A stretch of 18,941 nt of DNA from Methanomicrobiales archaeon (lineage in GTDB: Archaea > Halobacteriota > Methanomicrobia > Methanomicrobiales > JACTUA01). The translations under genes were made by a program, and so were the position numbers. The stretch spans positions 1-18,941 of the forward strand of contig JAJRCL010000032.1 in NCBI GenBank assembly GCA_028679035.1, read 5' to 3'. Numbering within the stretch: the first letter of the stretch is position 1; each line of letters starts with the position of its first letter. Below the pieces are notes generated by a model. That model saw only the letters and a list, made by a program, of their open reading frames with translations, ran no database searches and was not told the DNA's origin. Shown piece by piece: positions 5,999-14,057 of this stretch.

Positions 5999-8191
5999 AT
6001 GGCCCGAGGAAAGAAGATGGTGGAGCGGGTTACCCAGCTCATGGATGAACCCAAGCGTATCCGTAACATCGGTATCGTAGCACACATTGACCACGGAAAG
6101 ACGACCCTTTCGGACAACCTCCTCGCCGGCGCCGGCATGATCAGTGAGGAGCTTGCCGGTAAACAGCTCTTCATGGACTCTGACGAGGAGGAGCAGGCAC
6201 GCGGCATCACCATCGATGCCAGTAACGTATCCATGGTCCACGAGTTTGAGGGCAATGAATACCTGATCAACATGATCGATACGCCCGGCCACGTGGATTT
6301 CGGCGGTGACGTTACCCGTGCGATGCGGGCAGTAGACGGGGCCGTCGTTGTCGTCGACGCGGTTGAGGGAACAATGCCCCAGACCGAGACCGTCCTGCGC
6401 CAGGCCCTCAAGGAACAGGTACGCCCGGTCCTGTTCGTGAACAAGGTAGATCGCCTGATCAACGAGCTGAAAGTCAATGAGACCGAGATGCAGATCCGCC
6501 TCGGCAAAGTCATCGACAAGGTCAACAAGCTGATCAGGGGAATGAGCGAGGAACGCTACAATGAAGGATGGAAACTGGACGCGCAGAGCGGAAACGTCGC
6601 ATTCGGATCCGCACTCTACAAATGGGCGGTTTCGGTCCCATTCATGAAAAAGAGCAATGTGTCCTTCCGGGACGTGTACCAGAAGTGCCGGGACGGGGAT
6701 ATGAAATGGCTTTCCAAACAAAGCCCGCTCTGCTCCGTCGTCCTGGACATGGTGGTCCACCACCTCCCGGACCCGCTTGATGCCCAGAAACGCCGTATCG
6801 GGGTAATCTGGCGGGGGGACAAGGAGTCCCCCGAAGGAAAATCAATGCTGAACTGCGACCCGAACGGGCCGATCGCCCTGATGGTGACGGATATATCCTT
6901 TGATCCGCATGCCGGTGAGGTCGCAACCGGGCGGCTCTTTTCCGGGAAACTGAAGCGTGGTCTCGAAGTGTACGTTATGGGAACGGCGATGAAGGCAAAC
7001 CGGCTGCAGCAGGTCGGTATCTTCATGGGTCCGGAGCGGGTTGAGGTTGAAGAGCTTCCCGCAGGGAATATTGCGGCAGTGACCGGCCTCCGGGACGCGA
7101 TCGTCGGTTCAACCGTAACCAACCTCAAAGAGATGACCTCGTTCGAATCCCTGAAACACTATTCGGAACCCGTGATGACAGTTGCGGTGGAGGCAAAGAA
7201 CATGAAAGACCTCCCCAAGCTGGTTGAAGTACTCCGGCAGGTCGGCAAGGAAGATCCGACCGTGCGCGTCGCCATCAATGAGGAGACCGGCGAGCACCTG
7301 ATCAGCGGGATGGGCGAGCTGCACCTGGAAATCATCACCGGGCGTATCAAGCGGGATAAGGGTGTGGAAATCGTCACATCTGAACCCATTGTCGTGTACC
7401 GCGAGACCGCCACCCAGAAGGCCGGCCCTGTGGAAGGAAAGTCCCCGAACCGGCACAACCGGTTCTATGTCGAGATCAGCCCACTGGATCCCGCAATCGG
7501 GGACCTTATCCGGAACGGGGATATCTCGATGAACATGCAGGAAATTGACCGGAGAAACGTCCTGATGAAGGCCGGCATGGAGAAGGACGAGGCAAAAGGT
7601 ATCAAGGACATCCAGGGGTCCAACATCTTCATCGATATGACAAAAGGGGTTCAGTACCTCAATGAGACCATGGAACTGATCCTTGAGGGTTTCCATGAGG
7701 CAATCGCCGGCGGTCCGCTCGCCGACGAACCGGTGCAGAACGTCAAAGTAAAACTCGTCGATGTTAAGCTGCACGAGGATGCTATTCACCGCGGTCCGGC
7801 GCAGGTTATCCCCGCGGTCCGTGCTGCGATTAAGGCCGGTCTCCTGATCGGGAATGACTCCCTTATGGAACCGGTACAGAAGATCCAGATCAATGTCCCC
7901 GCCGACCAGATGGGTAATGCAACGTCCCAGATCCAGGGACGCCGTGGCCAGGTGCTGGACATCGTGAGTGAAGGAGACCAGATAGCCGTCGTTGGCAAGG
8001 CGCCGGTCGCAGAACTCTTCGGGTTCGCCGGAGACATCCGCTCTGCAACCGAGGGAAGGGCGATGTGGAACACCGAATTCCTTGGATTCGAAGTGGTTCC
8101 TTCATCCCTTGTGAAAGATGTCGTGCTCGCGATCCGCAAGCGCAAGGGCCTGAAACTCGAATTCCCGCGACCGGAAGATTACATCGGATAA
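5999..8191 (+). CDS. fusA: Translation elongation factor aEF-2
   Basis: EF-2 is the GTPase that moves tRNAs and mRNA through the ribosome after each peptide bond. The 730-residue protein has G1 AHIDHGKTT at residues 28-36, G3 DTPGH at 94-98 and G4 NKVD at 148-151. The segment DVKLHEDAIHRGPAQ holds His597, the residue converted to diphthamide in archaea and eukaryotes. No intein or frameshift interrupts it. The ATG at 5999 is preceded by GGAGTGATTC. It closes the rpsL-rpsG-fusA operon. An eight-base T run follows the stop, so transcription probably ends here rather than reading into tuf as in many archaea. Confidence 0.98.
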   Translation: MARGKKMVERVTQLMDEPKRIRNIGIVAHIDHGKTTLSDNLLAGAGMISEELAGKQLFMDSDEEEQARGITIDASNVSMVHEFEGNEYLINMIDTPGHVDFGGDVTRAMRAVDGAVVVVDAVEGTMPQTETVLRQALKEQVRPVLFVNKVDRLINELKVNETEMQIRLGKVIDKVNKLIRGMSEERYNEGWKLDAQSGNVAFGSALYKWAVSVPFMKKSNVSFRDVYQKCRDGDMKWLSKQSPLCSVVLDMVVHHLPDPLDAQKRRIGVIWRGDKESPEGKSMLNCDPNGPIALMVTDISFDPHAGEVATGRLFSGKLKRGLEVYVMGTAMKANRLQQVGIFMGPERVEVEELPAGNIAAVTGLRDAIVGSTVTNLKEMTSFESLKHYSEPVMTVAVEAKNMKDLPKLVEVLRQVGKEDPTVRVAINEETGEHLISGMGELHLEIITGRIKRDKGVEIVTSEPIVVYRETATQKAGPVEGKSPNRHNRFYVEISPLDPAIGDLIRNGDISMNMQEIDRRNVLMKAGMEKDEAKGIKDIQGSNIFIDMTKGVQYLNETMELILEGFHEAIAGGPLADEPVQNVKVKLVDVKLHEDAIHRGPAQVIPAVRAAIKAGLLIGNDSLMEPVQKIQINVPADQMGNATSQIQGRRGQVLDIVSEGDQIAVVGKAPVAELFGFAGDIRSATEGRAMWNTEFLGFEVVPSSLVKDVVLAIRKRKGLKLEFPRPEDYIG

Positions 8192-8194
8192 CAA

Positions 8195-8202
8195 TTTTTT
8201 TT
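8195..8202 (+). terminator. Oligo-T terminator after fusA
   Basis: Eight T residues begin four bases after the fusA stop codon. Oligo-T tracts of this length are typical archaeal transcription stop signals. Confidence 0.6.
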
Positions 8203-8222
8203 CCAGCGCCAATCGCATCTCT

Positions 8223-8246
8223 TTTTCAATCTATACATATTGAAAA
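8223..8246. repeat. 8-bp hairpin downstream of fusA
   Basis: TTTTCAAT at 8223-8230 pairs perfectly with ATTGAAAA at 8239-8246 around an 8-base loop. It lies 20 bases after the T run and may form part of the operon's 3' end. Confidence 0.5.
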
Positions 8247-8451
8247 CCGTCCGCCTTTTCTACGACGTTATTCGGAGTTCGCTGTTTCGAGATCGGGTGA
8301 GACAGTGGATCGGAAAGCCCGGTGATTTATCCAGGAGATTGTAAAAGAGTGGTTGGGAGTGATTGTGTTGGCCCTTCCATCTGAGGGTGTGAGGGGGGGT
8401 GTGATGGTAAGGGTTTTCGGGGAGGATTTTGGTGTTCTGCTCTTTTGTGCT

Positions 8452-8525
8452 TAAGGGACAATATCCCTATCCCCATTTTCCTTCAGTCCCAGCCAGTCCA
8501 CAGCGGGGATAGGGACATTCCCTTA
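8452..8525. repeat. Bipartite stem-loop (11-bp plus 7-bp stems)
   Basis: TCCCTATCCCC (8464-8474) pairs with GGGGATAGGGA (8505-8515). After a small internal loop, TAAGGGA (8452-8458) pairs with TCCCTTA (8519-8525). The apical loop is 30 bases. The structure is seen directly; its role as an RNA gene, a terminator or a mobile-element remnant is unknown. Confidence 0.6.
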
Positions 8526-8754
8526 TACCATAATTATTAGTAATTATATTTAAATTTAACCATTATTACAAAATTTAATAATTTTCATTTTCAAACAAAT
8601 TAAAGAAATATTATCCTGTTTTTTTATTAACGAAGCCCGTAATAAAATGATTTCCCTTTAACTGTCAACGTTCGGAAACTCAACCAGACTATCTGCAGAC
8701 GGCATCCACATCTTTATGGGTCAACAATCCTCACCACCCGGAGAGGATGTACTA

Positions 8755-9237
8755 GTGCCAGAACATGAATCATTCAGTGGAATTCCGGGAATTCTCCGCC
8801 CGTTCCGTTCCTACATCGAACGGGCTGCATTGATGAAAGGAGATCAGGTTGTTTACTATGGGGTGCCGGGGACCTGCACGCCGTTTGTCGAACTCCTTGC
8901 GTTCGCGATCCGCGCACTCCCGGTGGAACAACTCTTTGTGCCGGGTATTGACGAGGCGAAGGCACGGCGGCTTATATCTGTTCCGGACATAGGGATGCAG
9001 ATCGAAAAGGAGGTTACGGACCTCCTGCCCCGCATAATTGTCCTTATGGGGGGGCTTTCCATGCCGAATTCCGGCGTTACTGCAGCCCAGACGTATGCGA
9101 CGACATCTCCGCACAATGCCCGGATGGTTGGTGTATGTTTTATGCAGATGTTTGAAAAAACGGGCTGGCTGAAAACATTCAATTTCGATCTGCTCATCGA
9201 TGCGACCGTCTCTCCGGTCGAAGTCCGGAGGGCATAA
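8755..9237 (+). CDS. DUF2124-like protein of unknown function
   Basis: A small soluble protein that I recognise from memory as resembling DUF2124, a family largely confined to methanogens with no assigned function. The features I rely on are VVYYGVPGTCTPFVELLAFAIR, VLMGGLSMPNSGV, VGVCFMQMFEKTGW and FDLLIDATVSPVEVRR. The alternating hydrophobic strands and Gly-rich turns suggest a Rossmann-like alpha/beta fold. The GTG at 8755 (160 residues) is preferred because GGAGAGG precedes it at a good distance. An in-frame ATG at 8716 would add 13 low-complexity residues (GQQSSPPGEDVL) and has no ribosome-binding site, and its surrounding CTTTATGG could itself be the TATA element. The family name is tentative. 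Confidence 0.72.
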   Translation: MPEHESFSGIPGILRPFRSYIERAALMKGDQVVYYGVPGTCTPFVELLAFAIRALPVEQLFVPGIDEAKARRLISVPDIGMQIEKEVTDLLPRIIVLMGGLSMPNSGVTAAQTYATTSPHNARMVGVCFMQMFEKTGWLKTFNFDLLIDATVSPVEVRRA

Positions 9238-9280
9238 CGACTTCGGGCCACTGAATTATATCCCGACGATCGCTGGAAGC

Positions 9281-9290
9281 CTATTAAACG
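9281..9290 (+). promoter_or_regulatory. Candidate TATA element for the HerA/FtsK-like ATPase gene
   Basis: CTATTAAACG lies about 25 bases before the ATG at 9312, which fits a leaderless transcript. An alternative TTATAT lies near 9255-9260. The choice is not certain. Confidence 0.35.
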
Positions 9291-9311
9291 ATCCTGCCAA
9301 ATATTTCCGAG

Positions 9312-11561
9312 ATGCAGGCAGATCTCCGGGGTACTTTCAGTGAAAAACTGGCAGCTGCAGGTTTCTCTCCGGATGAAGTTGCTCTTATCCAGGAAAACGG
9401 GGGCATTGCAGTACAGTCTCTTGCCTATTTTTCGTCACCGGAAATGCGGCAGATCCTTGATGCACTCACTTACATTTACGCCGCCCAGAACATCGTCACC
9501 CGGGATGGGCGGGGGATGGGCATTTCGGAAAGATTCTGTCCACCGGGCACCCTGGCACTAAAAAAAAGTGGTCTTGTCAACGTGGAAGTCCTCAACACTG
9601 TAAAGGTCATACATACCACATCATCGGGTGAACAAATTGCACGCGCTGTCATGCGTGAGCGGGTGCATCGCCTCGATGTCGCGGCCTTTGCCCGTGATAT
9701 CAATCCACTCGTTCCGCTCCTCGTTGCGGCGAGTTCCCATGGAAAGTACGTGCAAAAATCGTTCAGCGCACATACCCCGGTCCGGGATGGAGGTGCATTT
9801 CTCGATTTCCTGATGTACCAGAATTCGGTTCTCACGCATCATTTCTCATTTTTCGGGAAGAAACTCGTGGATGCACGGATTGGGGTTATCGTCGATCAGG
9901 GGAATGAAGGACGGTATTTTGTTTTTCCCCCCGAAGTAGTGGAGATAATCAACAGTCTCCTCCATAACGTCCCGGATGAACAACTCCGCCATTACATCGC
10001 GATAACAGAACATGTGCGCAGAAAATACATCGCCCTCGTCTGGCTGGGAACGGCACGATCAAGCGGGGGAGATGTCCTCTCGCCGGAGCTGGTTGCGGAT
10101 CTCACCACGTACCTGGAACAGCTGAAGCCTGTTGCCGAGGTGCTCCGTATATCCCCGGATCACGGAGATATCCGTTATATTGTACGGAATGAGGAGGGTT
10201 ATTCGCATGCCCTTGCTGCCCTTCGCCAGTTGCTTCGCAAAGAACTTGCGGCGCACCTCGACCCGTCTTTTCATGCAGAAATAATACCGGATTCCCCAGA
10301 CAGCACCGTCTCCATTCCGGTTGAGGGATTACCAGCGCAGCCCGGTGTTCCTCACGTGCCCACCAGTGAGGATTTGCTCACTCCTCCTCAAGAACCCCAT
10401 ACACCTTTGCACAATCCGGTTCCCGTGCCCCCGGCATACGAGGTTCCGCACTTCCCTTCGGTGAGAGCCCCCGACGAGCCCGAAAGAGCGGAGGCCCTTA
10501 CGGTATTCCTGGGCAGTTCCCGTGAAGGCCAGAAAGTCTTCTGGGCGCCGGGAGACCTGAATAACGGTCATTGCATTCTCATCGGAGGATCCGGTGCCGG
10601 AAAAACAGAAACGCTCCGGTGCATCGCCCGGGAACTCGACCGCGAAGGGTTTCCGGTGCTCATGATCGACTTTCACGGAGATATGGCCTTCCCGACCCGG
10701 CGCCTCTCGACCTACCGTATCCGTGAGGGCGGTGAATACTATTTTAACCCCCTGGAACTGGATCCCGCATTTACCGAAATCACGCCGTTGCGGGCGACTT
10801 CGGATTTTGTGGACGCCATTTCCATCAATTTTCCGACACTCGGGATACAGCAGCGGCGGGCGATCAAGGGGATCCTCAAGGAAGCCTACCAGCGTGCCGG
10901 GGTAGGACTGGACCCGAAGACCTGGGTCCGTACCCTCGATTTTGACGCGGTCCAGGACCAGATCCTTGCCTGCGAAGACGAGACGATCCCGGCGTATCTT
11001 GAGGATATCTTTGATTACCGGCTCTTTACCGGGCGCCACAAACTGGGGATAAAGGATGTGCTCAAGGAGGGCATTACGCACGTGAATTTAAACGCCCTGC
11101 CCGAGAACCTGCGGTACCTGTTTGCCGATCTTTTCCTCCGCCGCTTATTCTATTCCCTCCAGGCGATGGGGGAAATCCCGCGGGATGCGGCCCTGGACCG
11201 GGAACGGTTCCGCCTGTTTGTTATTGTCGATGAGGCAAAACTGCTCGTCAGCCAGAAGTCAGGACAAAAACAGGCGATCAAGGCGGTTCTGAATAAATAC
11301 GCGACCGAGATGCGTAAGTTTGGCGTCGGTCTTATCCTCGCCTCGCAGCTCATCAGCCATTTCAATGACGAGATTCTCGCGAATATTGCGGTAAAATTCT
11401 GCATGCGCACCGAGAACAAAAAACAGGCACAGGAGAATTCCCGTTTCTTCGAGGTCGGAGAGGAAGACCTGATGAACCTTTCCCCGGGCGAGGGAATTCT
11501 TTCTATCGGGAGCGAAAAACTGAATATTCGGGTACTTCCGCTGAGTGCCCGGGACAGTTGA
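9312..11561 (+). CDS. HerA/FtsK-superfamily ATPase with uncharacterised N-terminal half
   Basis: A 749-residue protein. The C-terminal half (from about residue 393) is a RecA-type motor of the HerA/FtsK/VirB4 group. Its Walker A is GGSGAGKT (425-432), preceded by HCILI, and its Walker B is LFVIVDEAKLL with Asp640-Glu641. It also has a late SQLISHFNDEILANIAVKF block typical of sensor regions in this group. Such motors usually pump DNA or proteins as hexamers. The N-terminal 325 residues match no HAS-barrel that I can see. Residues around 50-115, ending ALKKSGLVNVEVLNTVKVIH followed by TTSSGEQIA, look like a winged-helix recognition helix and wing, suggesting DNA binding (inference). A Pro-rich linker (about 326-392) joins the halves. 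No nuclease partner such as NurA is adjacent, so a HerA-NurA repair role is not supported here. Confidence 0.82.
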   Translation: MQADLRGTFSEKLAAAGFSPDEVALIQENGGIAVQSLAYFSSPEMRQILDALTYIYAAQNIVTRDGRGMGISERFCPPGTLALKKSGLVNVEVLNTVKVIHTTSSGEQIARAVMRERVHRLDVAAFARDINPLVPLLVAASSHGKYVQKSFSAHTPVRDGGAFLDFLMYQNSVLTHHFSFFGKKLVDARIGVIVDQGNEGRYFVFPPEVVEIINSLLHNVPDEQLRHYIAITEHVRRKYIALVWLGTARSSGGDVLSPELVADLTTYLEQLKPVAEVLRISPDHGDIRYIVRNEEGYSHALAALRQLLRKELAAHLDPSFHAEIIPDSPDSTVSIPVEGLPAQPGVPHVPTSEDLLTPPQEPHTPLHNPVPVPPAYEVPHFPSVRAPDEPERAEALTVFLGSSREGQKVFWAPGDLNNGHCILIGGSGAGKTETLRCIARELDREGFPVLMIDFHGDMAFPTRRLSTYRIREGGEYYFNPLELDPAFTEITPLRATSDFVDAISINFPTLGIQQRRAIKGILKEAYQRAGVGLDPKTWVRTLDFDAVQDQILACEDETIPAYLEDIFDYRLFTGRHKLGIKDVLKEGITHVNLNALPENLRYLFADLFLRRLFYSLQAMGEIPRDAALDRERFRLFVIVDEAKLLVSQKSGQKQAIKAVLNKYATEMRKFGVGLILASQLISHFNDEILANIAVKFCMRTENKKQAQENSRFFEVGEEDLMNLSPGEGILSIGSEKLNIRVLPLSARDS

Positions 11562-11596
11562 ATAAAAGGATTTGGTTTGTATACCGTCTACAGAGT

Positions 11597-12967
11597 TTAC
11601 CGGATCAAATTCTGAGCAACGACGTTTTTGTCCGGATCAAGCACGATCATGTGGGTCGCGCAGGAGACGCAGGGATCGTAGCCTCGAATAATGACCTCGG
11701 CGAGCTGCCAGGGAGCACCACTAAGCGCCTTGCTACAGACGGGAAAATTCCAGGTCGTTGGAACGATCATTGAGTAGTCCGCTACTTTTCCTTCCCGCAC
11801 TCGCACAAAGTGGACGTTGGTGCCCCGGGCAGGTTCAGTCGTTGCCCACGCAAGGGTCTTTCCGTCACCGGGGGGGATGGGGTCGGTGAGGACTTTTCCA
11901 GACGTGTTCAGCGTATCCAGCCGGTTCAGGATTTCGTGCACGTCGGTCATGTACTCCATCTGGCGAGCTACCTGCTGACCGATGGTCCCCTTCTCGTTAA
12001 ATCCCTGATAGAGAGCCATTCGCGCCCGTGGCCCGACTTCCACCGGCCGACCGTTGTACAGCGGAATTGCGTTTGTTGCCTCCCGTTTCGGATGTACCAC
12101 AGTCCCGGCAGCGGTTGTCCCGCCAATGGGATACGTTGAGTCTTCGAGATCGATCGTGACTTCCCCCATGTAGAAATTCCACGGGCGGATCTCCCGGAGG
12201 TGATCCGGATCCCATGACTGCACTGATGTCCGGCTCGAAGTCCCGTACAGGGAATCAGTGGCCAAATATCCCTCACTGTGATATCCGAGATTTCGGGGGA
12301 TCGGGATCTGCCGACCGCCGATCTCTGTCCAGTCTCTTCGCTGGAAGTTGCGCAGAACGGCAATCATGAAATCCATCTGTGTTTTTACGATATCGACCGC
12401 CTCTTTGGCAAGGTCAGTGAGTTTTTGCTTTGCCCGGGAGGTGATGTTGTAATACATCCCTCCGATGCGTGTGTTGGTCGGATGAATCGCTTCTCCACCC
12501 GCGATCTCGGTGATCCCCTGTGCAATCTCACGGATCCGCTGTATCCTTCGGGCGATACTGCGCATCGGTTCTTCTGGGGAGAACAGGTTGATTTTCCTGT
12601 CTGTCCCGGGGATGTACAGGTCCGGGAGCGTGAAAATATTAGACAGTGCATGGTTATTCAGCCGGTTGGCACAGTGGAGGATGACCCGGAGGGTGTGTGC
12701 ATCGGCCGGGATTTCAACGCCGATCGATGTTTCAATCGCCTCCACGGCGGCGAGTGCGTGCGCCACCGGGCAGATGCCGCACACCCGTGACAGGAGTTTC
12801 GGGACCTGCTCCATGGGTTTTCCCAGGACAGCCTTCTCCAGTCCGCGGACCGGCGTGACAGAGATCCAGTTCCCCACGGTAATGATCCCTTCATCGTCAA
12901 CCTGCAGCACCAGCTTTGAACGACCCTCGTGCCGTGTTGTCGGAGAGATTTCAACAACTTTTCCCAT
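11597..12967 (-). CDS. frhA: F420-reducing hydrogenase large subunit, second copy (FrhA2)
   Basis: Large subunit with the [NiFe] active site that splits or forms H2. The four Ni-ligand cysteines are intact: Cys63 and Cys66 in RVCGICPVAH, and Cys433 and Cys436 in DPCVSCATH. Seventeen residues follow His439, the tail expected to be removed by a maturation protease. The ATG at 12967 gives 456 residues beginning MGKVVEISPTTRHEG, matching the paralog; AGGGTG lies at the right distance, and the in-frame GTG at 12976 is part of that ribosome-binding site. The sequence is highly similar throughout to the product at 17299-18666. It is separated from frhG2-frhB2 by about 180 bases containing a candidate promoter. 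No frhD accompanies it, so it probably relies on the one in the other operon. Convergent with the upstream ATPase gene. Confidence 0.95.
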   Translation of the reverse strand: MGKVVEISPTTRHEGRSKLVLQVDDEGIITVGNWISVTPVRGLEKAVLGKPMEQVPKLLSRVCGICPVAHALAAVEAIETSIGVEIPADAHTLRVILHCANRLNNHALSNIFTLPDLYIPGTDRKINLFSPEEPMRSIARRIQRIREIAQGITEIAGGEAIHPTNTRIGGMYYNITSRAKQKLTDLAKEAVDIVKTQMDFMIAVLRNFQRRDWTEIGGRQIPIPRNLGYHSEGYLATDSLYGTSSRTSVQSWDPDHLREIRPWNFYMGEVTIDLEDSTYPIGGTTAAGTVVHPKREATNAIPLYNGRPVEVGPRARMALYQGFNEKGTIGQQVARQMEYMTDVHEILNRLDTLNTSGKVLTDPIPPGDGKTLAWATTEPARGTNVHFVRVREGKVADYSMIVPTTWNFPVCSKALSGAPWQLAEVIIRGYDPCVSCATHMIVLDPDKNVVAQNLIR

Positions 12968-13081
12968 GAATTGCACCCTGTTGAGAAACGGAGCGGAAAA
13001 CGAATGATTTCGTCCTCACCGCCCCCGGATACCGTCTGATTGCCGCAGAACGCTGTCTTCCCTCGCAAAGGAGTGCTCTAA

Positions 13082-13090
13082 TCATATAAG
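13082..13090 (-). promoter_or_regulatory. Candidate TATA element for frhA2
   Basis: The minus strand reads CTTATATGA, about 115 bases before the frhA2 ATG. This suggests that frhA2 is transcribed from its own promoter with a leader of about 90 bases. Confidence 0.5.
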
Positions 13091-13120
13091 ATTATCCTGC
13101 CCGGACAAGTTACGTTCGGA

Positions 13121-13137
13121 ACTTCAGGCATTGAAGT
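13121..13137. repeat. Perfect 6-bp hairpin between frhB2 and frhA2
   Basis: ACTTCA-GGCAT-TGAAGT lies 13 bases beyond the frhB2 stop and about 30 bases upstream of the candidate frhA2 TATA element. It could be a 3'-end structure for frhGB2 or an operator for frhA2. Confidence 0.5.
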
Positions 13138-13150
13138 AACCATGCGCCGG

Positions 13151-14047
13151 TTACGTCGTAATGTACGGATTGCGCAGTCCTTTTGTGCCGATGAAATCCC
13201 GATCTTCGAGCGTTTTTTTGTTCCTCGTTATTTTTTCGACGGCAAGTTTTTCCACGGCACCGAGCCCTGGCTCCACTTGCCCGATGGGCTTCGTTTCAAA
13301 AAGACCGGCCTGCATCGCCCTTTTCCACACTTCGTCCCCTATCTTTGTGCGGATAAAAACCGTAGACCATCCAGCCGGGGATCCGGCAGATCCTGTTGAA
13401 ATGTCTGCCAGCGTTGCAGCATAATCGAGACAGACGTGGCAACCGGGCTGCTCGAGGTCACGGGTTTCATTCAAGGGAATCTGGATCGTTCTGCCTCGTT
13501 CGGTGACAACCGTGAAATTGCCCTTCCCGATCTCAATTTTTTCGACCGATTCCATTTTCACCCCGCCGTGATCCTCGACGATCTGGACAATACTCTGGTA
13601 CGGGAAAACCTCCATGCAATAGATGCCGATAACGAGTGCGATCTTGTCCGGAACCCCCCGCATCCCGATTGGGTACAGCTGCGCCTTGCGCACACCCTGG
13701 ATCTGGCAGGGAACACCCACAATCCCGACCCGGTCAAGGCCATAACTCCGGGTCGCCTCCTTGATCATCATGACATTCGGGCTGATATTATACCCGGTCT
13801 TGCGGGCCGACAACAACTGGTCGCGGGTCATTGCAACGATGGGTTCTGACCTCCATGGGTCGAACTTCCCCCGCCAGGGTTTTGACCGGCTGGGAGCAGC
13901 AACGACCGCACCGTCGATAATCCCTGTATCGAGCGCATAGGAGAGGAGCGCTGTGACGATTCCCCCGTTCTGTGCTCCCCGGAGGATTTCCTTGTCCGTC
14001 GTTCGTGCAAAGAGAACCATTTTGTACTGGCCTAACGGTGCTGCCAT
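13151..14047 (-). CDS. frhB: F420-reducing hydrogenase beta subunit, second copy (FrhB2)
   Basis: The beta subunit carries FAD and one [4Fe-4S] cluster and is where coenzyme F420 is reduced or oxidised. The 298-residue protein shows QNGGIVTALLSYAL near the N-terminus, VGIVGVPCQIQGVRKAQLYP in the middle and GCHVCLDYAATLADISTGSAGS. Cys114, Cys144, Cys203 and Cys206 are conserved with the paralog and are the likely cluster ligands. Compared with FrhB1 it has an 8-residue insertion around residues 54-69 with a repeated PWR motif, and Ser89 where FrhB1 has Cys80. The ATG at 14047 is preceded by GTGAGGGA and lies ten bases after the frhG2 stop, so the two are co-transcribed. Confidence 0.94.
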   Translation of the reverse strand: MAAPLGQYKMVLFARTTDKEILRGAQNGGIVTALLSYALDTGIIDGAVVAAPSRSKPWRGKFDPWRSEPIVAMTRDQLLSARKTGYNISPNVMMIKEATRSYGLDRVGIVGVPCQIQGVRKAQLYPIGMRGVPDKIALVIGIYCMEVFPYQSIVQIVEDHGGVKMESVEKIEIGKGNFTVVTERGRTIQIPLNETRDLEQPGCHVCLDYAATLADISTGSAGSPAGWSTVFIRTKIGDEVWKRAMQAGLFETKPIGQVEPGLGAVEKLAVEKITRNKKTLEDRDFIGTKGLRNPYITT

Positions 14048-14057
14048 GTCTATTCCC

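Larger units (their letters stand above)
8192..8754. other. Gene-poor region between fusA and the DUF2124-like gene
   Basis: I find no convincing protein or tRNA gene in these roughly 560 bases. In order, they hold the fusA terminator, a short hairpin (8223-8246), a G-rich stretch around 8383-8400, a long bipartite stem-loop (8452-8525), and a very AT-rich segment (about 8525-8650) that includes the dyad ATAATTA-TTAG-TAATTAT at 8530-8547. The abrupt base-composition changes suggest an uncharacterised RNA or remnant DNA, but nothing decides it. Confidence 0.55.

Noticed and set aside
5915..6763. 282-codon minus-strand reading frame opposite fusA
   Set aside because: fusA on the plus strand is certain; the antisense translation is His/Val/Asp-rich low-information sequence typical of shadows.
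8378..8410. G-rich tract with GTGATGG and CTGA, considered as a C/D-box guide RNA
   Set aside because: The box order and spacing do not fit a C/D RNA and no terminal stem is visible.
10329..11081. 250-codon minus-strand reading frame opposite the ATPase gene
   Set aside because: The plus strand carries Walker motifs across this span; the antisense frame matches nothing.
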